Shown piece by piece: positions 1 to 5,081 of a stretch of DNA of 9,803 nt. A program made the position numbers and the translations under genes. Origin of the DNA: Candidatus Poseidoniales archaeon (lineage in GTDB: Archaea > Thermoplasmatota > Poseidoniia > Poseidoniales > Poseidoniaceae); NCBI GenBank assembly GCA_012959845.1, contig DUCL01000255.1:1-9803 (forward strand), read 5' to 3'. Positions within the stretch are counted from its first letter, which is position 1, and each line of letters begins with the position of its first letter. Under the pieces are notes generated by a model. The model ran no database searches and had not been told where the DNA came from. It saw only the letters and a list, made by a program, of their open reading frames with translations.

Positions 1-1181
1 TCACCTCCAACATATATCATCCATCTTGTATATTGAGTATTAAATCCATCTACATCGCCAATAATCTGCCCTGTAATACTAATTCTGGGGTCATTGATAT
101 CAATTGACACGGAAGTAATACACGCTGTTATTGTGCTCAACTTTACTTTGATGAAGGCAATATCAGGAAGTAAAATATTTTCATTAATCACTGTGAAATT
201 TGTGAAAACAGTTCCATCGCTAGAAGATGCATATTCAAGAACAACATCGTTCAATGATTCATTTGCCAACTGATAATGAATACGACCGATTCTCTGAGAA
301 GGTGGTGTTTCAAAAGACTCGCTTGTCCAACTTCCACTTGTTCCCTCAATACTCGTCTCTAATCCACAAGAAGAATATGCAATGTTTTCAAATGTGCCCG
401 TTGTCAAATCAATGGAACTAATAGGCACCTCAAGGCCGGAAAATGTTGAACTCGCTTTACCCACTTCTCCACCATACCAAGGTGAACGGTATTCTATTCT
501 CAAACCAACAGCATCAACATTCAATTGGCTATCATCAGTAGTTCCAACTGAAACATAATCCAATGTGACGACTAGTGATGATAAATTTGACCAACTATTA
601 TTTTCTCCATCTCCAAGTTCATATGTCCAAGCGGTATTATTCATGTAATCCAAATTACCTGTAGTGTGAGCGAATGTTTTGATAAGATCATATTGACCAG
701 AATATTCCGTGGAGATTCTGACTGAATCTTGGTAGAGAGCAGCTGGAATCTGAATATTTAGCAATAATTCAACATTCAATAATTCATATTGTTCATATGA
801 AGTAAAATCAAATCCGCTAACAGATATTTCTGGCCCTTTGCTCCACGTATATGCCATGTCTGGAGCAAATCTCGACGCATTGGAATCTGTTTGAGAAGTT
901 TGCGCCCAGAATGTGTATTGCTCTGTATTCAGTGGGCGTTGGTGAATAAAGGACAACTTATTTTCTGCGACCATTGTTTCAGTATAAGTTGCTGGATTAT
1001 TTGAATATGTAAGGGTATCATCTACTGACCATTGAGTTGAATCTGAAAAATCTCCCATAGGAAACAAATCCACAGAATGAGCATCATGGATTGTTCTTGC
1101 TGCAACGCCATTAAACGGTGCTATTAGCAATAATCCTAGAACGACCAAGACCAGAGCGGCTGGATTTAGACCACTTCGCAT
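1..1181 (-). CDS. Secreted beta-rich surface protein, N-terminal part (runs off left edge)
   Basis: The frame is open from the ATG at 1181 to the window edge: 393 codons with no stop, so the C-terminus is missing. Residues 1-28 form a clear signal peptide: Met-Arg, a Leu/Val-rich core at about 8-21, then a Gly-Val-Ala-Ala cleavage site. The rest is rich in Ser, Thr, Asn, Asp and Tyr, with alternating hydrophobic residues and many N-glycosylation-like Asn-X-Ser/Thr sites, as expected of extracellular beta-sandwich domains. A stretch near residues 308-355 (LEYASSSDGTVFTNF) resembles the 'SSDG..F' strand-turn motif of carbohydrate-binding or discoidin-like modules; this is weak. An in-frame ATG at 1214 would add 11 residues before the signal peptide. 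I prefer 1181 because it gives a standard signal sequence. Function unknown; probably exported to the cell surface and possibly retained through a C-terminal anchor outside the window. Confidence 0.85.
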   Translation of the reverse strand, partial: MRSGLNPAALVLVVLGLLLIAPFNGVAARTIHDAHSVDLFPMGDFSDSTQWSVDDTLTYSNNPATYTETMVAENKLSFIHQRPLNTEQYTFWAQTSQTDSNASRFAPDMAYTWSKGPEISVSGFDFTSYEQYELLNVELLLNIQIPAALYQDSVRISTEYSGQYDLIKTFAHTTGNLDYMNNTAWTYELGDGENNSWSNLSSLVVTLDYVSVGTTDDSQLNVDAVGLRIEYRSPWYGGEVGKASSTFSGLEVPISSIDLTTGTFENIAYSSCGLETSIEGTSGSWTSESFETPPSQRIGRIHYQLANESLNDVVLEYASSSDGTVFTNFTVINENILLPDIAFIKVKLSTITACITSVSIDINDPRISITGQIIGDVDGFNTQYTRWMIYVGG

Positions 1182-1307
1182 GAAATAGCCAGAATAGACA
1201 ACACACTTGAGCATAGGGGTTGACCGATTCACTGCAAGCCAAAAACAGATTGACGATTTGAGGGGGGATTATTGAAATACCACGCGCTTGACGGCAGGCT
1301 ACCTCTT

Positions 1308-1380
1308 GGCTGTGGTGGTGTAGGGGTTAGCACGGCAGATTGTGGTTCTGCCAGCCCGAGTTCAATTCTCGGCCACGGCC
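1308..1380 (+). tRNA. tRNA-His (anticodon GTG), G-1 encoded, no CCA
   Basis: A full cloverleaf can be drawn. Acceptor stem GCTGTGG (1309-1315) pairs with CCACGGC (1373-1379), with one G-T pair. The D stem is GTG/CAC. Anticodon stem GCAGA/TCTGC encloses loop TTGTGGT, with anticodon GTG at 1342-1344. T stem CCGAG/CTCGG encloses loop TTCAATT. The extra G at 1308 opposite discriminator C at 1380 is the histidine identity pair (G-1:C73), here encoded in the DNA, and independently supports the His call. No intron is present. The bases after C73 read CCT, so the CCA tail must be added after transcription, as in many archaea. It lies alone between two minus-strand genes; the upstream AT-rich patch at about 1268-1280 is the only promoter candidate and is weak. 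Confidence 0.96.
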
Positions 1381-1393
1381 CCTGTAATATCAA

Positions 1394-1415
1394 ATAGTGT
1401 AAACTATAGCATTTT
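1394..1415 (+). terminator. Possible small hairpin plus T-run after tRNA-His
   Basis: ATAGT (1394-1398) and ACTAT (1403-1407) form a 5-bp stem with a GTAA loop, followed by TTTT at 1412-1415. It lies 13 bp after the tRNA. Read on the other strand, it lies 16 bp past the ribA stop, so it could serve both convergent transcripts. The stem is short and AT-rich, so this is only a candidate. Confidence 0.28.
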
Positions 1416-1423
1416 CAACGCCT

Positions 1424-2062
1424 TCACAAATCTGAAGGTTTGATATGGTGGCCCATTCTTTGTCCTTTTGTTTGTAAATAATCACGGTTGTGTTCCCCAA
1501 CCCCGACAATCAATGGAACCATTTCAGCCACATTGATGTGATGGGAGCGAAGTTGCTCAACCTTGTTTGGATTATTTGTTAGCAAACTTACTTCATGAAT
1601 CTCCAAAGCAGAAAGCATACTTGATGCAATTGAATAATCTCTTCCGTCCGCTGGTAATCCTAACATCAAATTAGCATCCAAAGTATCAGCGCCCTTATCT
1701 TGTAAATGATAGGCTTGAATTTTTGCATGCAGACCGATTCCTCGCCCTTCTTGTCTAAGATATAGTAAACAGCCCCACCCACGGTCAGATATCGCTTGCA
1801 ATGCAGCTTGTAATTGTGGACCACAATCACAACGACGGCTAGCAAATGCATCTCCGGTCAAGCATTCGGAATGGACTCTAATCAATACAGGGTCAGGCCC
1901 TTGCATATCCCCAAGTGTTAGTGCAACATGGTCTAGACCTGTGCTTTCTTCATGGAATACTCTAATCATAAACTCCCCATATTCAGTAGGCAATTTTGCC
2001 TCACTTGGAACCTCACTACTCTCGATGAGGATTATGCCTCCATCATCATCTCTAACATTCAT
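1424..2062 (-). CDS. ribA: GTP cyclohydrolase II (RibA)
   Basis: This enzyme converts GTP to 2,5-diamino-6-ribosylamino-4(3H)-pyrimidinone 5'-phosphate, formate and pyrophosphate, the first step of bacterial-type riboflavin synthesis, in the cytosol. The 212-residue protein has the usual length of a stand-alone RibA. The zinc site is C67, C78 and C80 within SECLTGD...SRRCDCG, with the family spacing. Next come RQEGRGIGL (103-111) for GTP phosphate binding, DTLDAN (126-131), then D139 and R141 in ADGRDY, which align with the proton acceptor and catalytic Arg, and LLTNNPNK near 160. There is no RibB fusion. The start overlaps the tusA stop as ATGA and has a strong GAGGTGA site 4 nt upstream, so translation is coupled. 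Many archaea instead use GTP cyclohydrolase III (ArfA), so this is a bacterial-type enzyme, probably acquired by transfer. Identification is near certain. Confidence 0.96.
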   Translation of the reverse strand: MNVRDDDGGIILIESSEVPSEAKLPTEYGEFMIRVFHEESTGLDHVALTLGDMQGPDPVLIRVHSECLTGDAFASRRCDCGPQLQAALQAISDRGWGCLLYLRQEGRGIGLHAKIQAYHLQDKGADTLDANLMLGLPADGRDYSIASSMLSALEIHEVSLLTNNPNKVEQLRSHHINVAEMVPLIVGVGEHNRDYLQTKGQRMGHHIKPSDL

Positions 2063-2346
2063 TGTTTCACCTCAATGACAAAGTTATACTCTCCAGCATT
2101 CTTTTCTATAGATAATAAATTGTGTTCCATTCGCAATAAAAGAAGTGGTATATCGTGATATGTTTCTGGATCGTCTGACAATACTTCCAATATATCACCA
2201 CTCTTCATATTTTGTAATGCTTTTTTTAATTCTGCAACAGGAATAGGGCACTGAAAACCTATCACATTAAGTCTGTGAGTAGGTTCATTTTGCACATCTG
2301 CGCTAACCTGTGAGACTTCCACCACATAACTGCGATATCGCTTCAT
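2059..2346 (-). CDS. tusA: TusA/SirA-family sulfur carrier protein
   Basis: The 95-residue protein has the TusA fold signature: a Cys-Pro-X-Pro motif at C33-P34-I35-P36 after strand RLNVIGF, then helix VAELKKALQNM, strand ILEVLSDD and a final strand NFVIEV. C33 is the only cysteine and would carry a persulfide. TusA proteins relay sulfur between cysteine desulfurases and acceptors used in tRNA thiolation, molybdenum cofactor synthesis or sulfur metabolism; the partner here cannot be told. An N-terminal extension of about 20 residues precedes the core. It is the first gene of the tusA-ribA operon, and its last codons hold the ribA ribosome site. No Shine-Dalgarno site precedes its ATG, fitting a short or absent leader. 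The family is certain; the symbol is by family, and paralogs such as YeeD cannot be excluded. Confidence 0.9.
   Translation of the reverse strand: MKRYRSYVVEVSQVSADVQNEPTHRLNVIGFQCPIPVAELKKALQNMKSGDILEVLSDDPETYHDIPLLLLRMEHNLLSIEKNAGEYNFVIEVKQ
2067..2073 (-). promoter_or_regulatory. Ribosome binding site of ribA inside tusA
   Basis: On the minus strand GAGGTGA lies 4 nt before the ribA ATG and matches the archaeal 16S rRNA 3' end (UCACCUC). It also encodes the Glu-Val near the tusA C-terminus. With the ATGA overlap, this fixes the ribA start and indicates coupled translation. Confidence 0.8.
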
Positions 2347-2369
2347 GCTTTCAACGCATCCATTGAGTG

Positions 2370-2406
2370 AGATTACAATAATAATAAAGTAATCTAACGA
2401 TTACTC
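2370..2406. promoter_or_regulatory. Divergent tusA / archaeosortase promoter with dyad
   Basis: The 73-bp spacer between the two divergent ATGs contains AGATTAC (2370-2376) and its exact inverse GTAATCT (2389-2395), separated by the AT-only spacer AATAATAATAAA. That spacer reads as a TATA-like element on both strands, about 34-37 bp from each ATG. A third related copy, GATTACTC, follows at 2399-2406. This layout suits a repressor or activator that covers both promoters. No transcription data support it, and AT-rich spacers give chance dyads. Confidence 0.4.
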
Positions 2407-2419
2407 AAACCTCACTTTG

Positions 2420-3544
2420 ATGTGTGATGAATGTTTGACTAAATTTATGGGAAGCACGGCGACTCCACCAGAGGACCTCTCTTGGAAGGAAGTTGCTCAA
2501 TTGGGATTAGTCTATGGCAAAATACCAATTGCACTATTATTCGTTGAGGCTTTTTACTGGTTCTTAACTATGCCAACAGATACTCTAGGGCCAATTCAAG
2601 TAAGCGAAGCATGGTTGTGGAATGAAATTGGAAATGCGCTATATGGTGCAGGTTCACACACATTATCCACAAATAATGGATGGCTAACTAGAATCGAATT
2701 TCACCATGTTAGTTTCCCAGGGGCAATGAATACTGTTTCACTCTATGTATCCGATGAATGTGCTGGAGTTCATGAAATGATTTTCATTTCTACGTTAGTG
2801 GCGATGACCGATGGCGTTTCTCAAAAATTAAAAATAAAAACAATCGCTGTAATGTGTACTTTAGTATACATTCTAAATTTAACACGATTAATCTTATTTT
2901 ATCCGATTGCATTGGAAGATTGTTTAGCCAACCCCGACCAAGCATCTTGCCTATATGGAATGTGGACTTTCCATACTGCCGTCTATGAATGGGGCTTTTT
3001 GTTAGTTCTAATCGCAATGTGGGTACTATGGTTTTGGAAGGTAGGCGGTCCATCAAGAGCTATGGACAAGAGTCTGGCTGGCAAGGATAGTTGGAGAATT
3101 ATTACAAGAAAGAATTGGAACTCAAAACACTTTGTTGCAATTGCTTTGGTAGTATTATTCATTATTTCTGCAGCATACAATGTTACTTCAAATGAAGAAG
3201 CAATGAAGGCAAAGGAAACATTGGACGACTGTGAATTGTGGAATTCGGTTAGCGCACAATGTGCTAATGCAAGTCATAGATGGGATGATGCAATTGGTTA
3301 TGCTTGGTCACTCAGCGCTCTTGCATTGGTTGTCGCTGCCATGACTACATTCACAATTGAAAAACCAAATAGTGACGGCAAATGGCCATCGGAAGTAGAA
3401 CGAATCGCTAAAGAAGAAGAACGCTTAGAATTGCTCAAGGAACAAGAATTAGAATCTGCTGTACTCGAAAAAGAAAAGAAGAAGGCGCTCAAGAAATCTG
3501 GTTCTTGGAAAAAACGTAGCAATTCCGGTAGCGAAGAAGAATAA
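2420..3544 (+). CDS. Archaeosortase/exosortase-family membrane protein with C-terminal extension
   Basis: Archaeosortases are membrane transpeptidases that cut C-terminal sorting signals of surface proteins and attach the product to lipid. The family triad is visible: C114 in DECAGVHEM, R156 in NLTRL, and H185 in WTFHTAVYEW, each at the edge of a hydrophobic segment. Membrane helices are at about 27-50, 117-130, 138-162 and 186-206. Beyond the family core there is a basic inside loop, two more helices (about 235-253 and 295-312) and a charged Glu/Lys coiled-coil-like tail (about 320-374). Cys pairs at 168/177 and 271/281 fall in predicted outside loops and could form disulfides. I chose ATG 2420 (374 residues) over TTG 2417; a third candidate, ATG 2447, would remove a CDEC motif. 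The extension makes it longer than usual family members; its class and substrates are unknown. Membrane-protein genes follow on the same strand after 68 bp. Confidence 0.8.
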   Translation: MCDECLTKFMGSTATPPEDLSWKEVAQLGLVYGKIPIALLFVEAFYWFLTMPTDTLGPIQVSEAWLWNEIGNALYGAGSHTLSTNNGWLTRIEFHHVSFPGAMNTVSLYVSDECAGVHEMIFISTLVAMTDGVSQKLKIKTIAVMCTLVYILNLTRLILFYPIALEDCLANPDQASCLYGMWTFHTAVYEWGFLLVLIAMWVLWFWKVGGPSRAMDKSLAGKDSWRIITRKNWNSKHFVAIALVVLFIISAAYNVTSNEEAMKAKETLDDCELWNSVSAQCANASHRWDDAIGYAWSLSALALVVAAMTTFTIEKPNSDGKWPSEVERIAKEEERLELLKEQELESAVLEKEKKKALKKSGSWKKRSNSGSEEE

Positions 3545-3584
3545 TTTTGTTAAGATTAGATAATCTCTACTAAGCCGGTGTTTA

Positions 3585-3592
3585 TTTTATTA
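3585..3592 (+). promoter_or_regulatory. TATA-like box for the first tandem membrane protein
   Basis: TTTTATTA starts 28 bp before the ATG at 3613, the distance expected if transcription starts at or next to the ATG (leaderless). The same octamer lies exactly 28 bp before the ATG of the paralog at 4573, which supports a real promoter. A small AGATTA/TAATCT inverted repeat (3553-3566) lies just upstream, at the end of the archaeosortase transcript. Confidence 0.6.
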
Positions 3593-3612
3593 GATGGGTT
3601 CATTACCACTAT

Positions 3613-4524
3613 ATGGGAATGACAATGGAATCAGGTGACAAATCCTCTCCAGAGCAACAAAAGCCCTTTTGGGATTCTGCTCAAGCACCACAAAGTGCAG
3701 CATCTCCACAGCCAGAAGTACAATCAGTTTCCCCACCTCAAGCGCAAATGGTTGGTAATCTCGGACAACAGCAATCCACTCACTTTTCTGCGACAGTCAA
3801 TAATCCTGCTCAGAGTGCCTACATTAGTTCTGCCTCTTCAATAACTACTGGATATGATATGACTGAAAAAAAGAAGGGTATGAATTGGGGCCAATTCGCA
3901 ATTGGTTTTTTTGCACCCATTGTCATCATGATGTTATTGTCGTTTATTTCTGATGCCAATAATGAAGATTGGGACGAAAGATGGGACGAGGTGTATAAAA
4001 TAGAGAGGATTACAATGTTTTCTGAGAATGGTACATTCACACATACATTTGATGGAGAAGTTACTGAGAATGGTAGATTTGTAGTCAACTGGTGCAATTC
4101 AATGGATTGGAACGAAGGATATGACTATAATTGTGATTGGAAACCTGCAAGTGGTGATGATAGAAATATTGTTGAAAGATATAATGATGATTGGGAAAAC
4201 GAAGCAGTGGTAGGGGAATATACTCAACATAACCAAACCATTTGGATTAGCACGGACTCGCATAATAGCAATGATCTGAAATTTGAGTTCGAATTTTATG
4301 ATAGAGCACTTGAAGAAGAATTATATGATTCAGATGGAGGTGGAGGTGGAGGCGATATGGTCGATACCTTCTTTTGTTTGATGCCACTAATCGGAATTGG
4401 TGCAATCGTTATTTCTTTTGCAAGAGGAAACAAATCATTAGGATATGGATTGATTGCTTCAGTATCAATTCCAATTATTTTAGGTGGATTAATGCTCACG
4501 CTATTAGTGATGTTTGGATTTTAA
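3613..4524 (+). CDS. Three-helix membrane protein with external domain (tandem paralog 1)
   Basis: Family not recognised. The 303 residues divide as follows. An N-terminal Gln/Pro/Ser-rich soluble region (1-90) contains EQQKPFW and a repeated PQ/SPPQ pattern. Helix 1 is at about 92-113. An acidic, Trp/Tyr/Asn-rich domain (114-240) has C161 and C174, which may form a disulfide. A six-glycine hinge (242-247) leads to helices 2 and 3 (about 251-270 and 277-300). There is no cleavable signal peptide. The external domain alternates strands (FTHTFDGEV, GRFVVNW, TIWIST, LKFEFEFYD), suggesting a beta fold. Three in-frame ATGs lie at the start (3613, 3619, 3625); 3613 fits the TATA distance and the paralog. 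It is not an obvious archaeosortase substrate: no short motif-helix-basic tail is seen at the end. A role in envelope sensing or anchoring is only a guess. Confidence 0.85.
   Translation: MGMTMESGDKSSPEQQKPFWDSAQAPQSAASPQPEVQSVSPPQAQMVGNLGQQQSTHFSATVNNPAQSAYISSASSITTGYDMTEKKKGMNWGQFAIGFFAPIVIMMLLSFISDANNEDWDERWDEVYKIERITMFSENGTFTHTFDGEVTENGRFVVNWCNSMDWNEGYDYNCDWKPASGDDRNIVERYNDDWENEAVVGEYTQHNQTIWISTDSHNSNDLKFEFEFYDRALEEELYDSDGGGGGGDMVDTFFCLMPLIGIGAIVISFARGNKSLGYGLIASVSIPIILGGLMLTLLVMFGF
4336..4359 (+). promoter_or_regulatory. Possible internal ribosome site before in-frame ATG 4357
   Basis: The polyglycine hinge is coded by three near-perfect GGAGGT units (4336-4353). The last, GGAGGCGAT, ends directly at an in-frame ATG (4357, M249). 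GGAGG-type sequence is the archaeal Shine-Dalgarno. Initiation here would give a 55-residue protein with just the last two membrane helices. The Gly codons alone may explain the sequence. Confidence 0.25.
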
Positions 4525-4548
4525 TCCAAACTAATCTGAGTTTGTTTT
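4512..4548 (+). terminator. Overlapping alternative hairpins and T-run between the paralogs
   Basis: GTTTGGATT (4512-4520) and AATCCAAAC (4523-4531) are perfect inverses spanning the stop codon. CAAACT (4527-4532) can instead pair with AGTTTG (4539-4544), which is followed at once by TTTT. The two stems share the CAAAC segment and exclude each other. The second looks like a terminator, and its T-run is also the start of the next gene's TATA box. Confidence 0.4.
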
Positions 4549-4552
4549 ATTA
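4545..4552 (+). promoter_or_regulatory. TATA-like box for the second tandem membrane protein
   Basis: TTTTATTA begins 28 bp before the ATG at 4573, the same element and spacing as in the upstream paralog. It fits a leaderless transcript made independently of the first copy. Confidence 0.6.
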
Positions 4553-4572
4553 TATGATCTACTTACCACCGT

Positions 4573-5076
4573 ATGGGAATAATTATGCAATCCGGCGATA
4601 TTTCTCCTTCAGAACAACAGAGCCCCTTTTGGGAATCTGGCCAAGCACCACAAAGTGCAGCCTCTCCACAATCTGAAGCGCAATCAGTTTCTCCACCACA
4701 GGCGCAAGTGGTTGACAATGTCGCACAACAGCAATCTACACAATTTTCTGCAACTGTGAATGTTCCTGCTCAATACGTAGTAACTTCCGGATATGATATG
4801 TCTGGAAAAAAGGAAGGTATGAAGTGGGGTCAATTTGCAAAGGGTTTCTTTACACCGTATGCTACCATGATGTTATTGACAATTTTTTCGGGTGTTGAAT
4901 TCACTGATTCCTTTTTGTGCTTGATGTTACTAATCGGAATTGTTGCAATCGTTATTTCTTTTGCTAGGGGAAATAAGTCATACGGCTATGGACTGCTTAT
5001 TTCAGTATCAATTCCAGTACTATGGATTGTGTTCATATATGGATTCTTAATACTGCTGATGTTTGGAGTTGCCTAA
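4573..5076 (+). CDS. Three-helix membrane protein without external domain (tandem paralog 2)
   Basis: Family not recognised. It is the 167-residue paralog of the gene just upstream. The Gln/Pro/Ser-rich head (1-80; EQQSPFW, SPPQAQ) and helix 1 (about 85-106) match well. The roughly 135-residue external domain is replaced by about five residues (GVEFT). Helices 2 and 3 (about 112-131 and 137-162) align again, sharing CLM.LIGI.AIVISFARGNKS. Thus only a short external turn joins helices 1 and 2. It may be a degenerate copy or a partner that pairs with the larger paralog through shared helices. The frame is intact and codon choice looks like its neighbours, so it is not a pseudogene by appearance. 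It ends 5 bp from the stop of the convergent helicase gene. Confidence 0.82.
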   Translation: MGIIMQSGDISPSEQQSPFWESGQAPQSAASPQSEAQSVSPPQAQVVDNVAQQQSTQFSATVNVPAQYVVTSGYDMSGKKEGMKWGQFAKGFFTPYATMMLLTIFSGVEFTDSFLCLMLLIGIVAIVISFARGNKSYGYGLLISVSIPVLWIVFIYGFLILLMFGVA

Positions 5077-5081
5077 GCGAA

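Larger units (their letters stand above)
3585..5076 (+). repeat. Tandem gene duplication with 960-bp period
   Basis: Promoter box, start codon and about the first 65 codons recur at a constant +960 offset: TATA 3585/4545, ATG 3613/4573, and an identical 20-mer at 3682-3701 and 4642-4661. The period equals the first gene plus its spacer. By eye, 44 of the first 60 residues are identical between copies. The central external domain is present only in the first copy; similarity resumes at the second membrane helix. Confidence 0.85.

Noticed and set aside
227..421. Plus-strand 64-codon frame inside the left secreted-protein gene
   Set aside because: The opposite strand is continuously open for 393 codons with a signal peptide; this frame has no ribosome site or recognisable features.
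1182..1423. Integration or attachment site at tRNA-His
   Set aside because: No integrase gene and no repeat of the tRNA 3' end is visible in the window.
2417..2419. TTG as start of the archaeosortase
   Set aside because: ATG follows immediately at 2420 and neither has a ribosome site; ATG is the simpler choice.
3594..3638. Short upstream frame (LPLYGN) before paralog 1, with a similar frame (LPPYGN) at 4554 before paralog 2
   Set aside because: It overlaps the TATA box and true start. The likeness follows from the shared DNA ancestry of the two copies, and in copy 2 the frame runs on without a stop at the same place. Under leaderless transcription it would not be transcribed.
3613..4524. 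Paralog 1 as an archaeosortase substrate
   Set aside because: It has two C-terminal helices and ends without the short motif-helix-basic tail expected of a sorting signal.
4374..4676. 100-codon plus-strand frame spanning the end of paralog 1 and start of paralog 2
   Set aside because: It is a shadow frame crossing two well supported genes, with unlikely composition.
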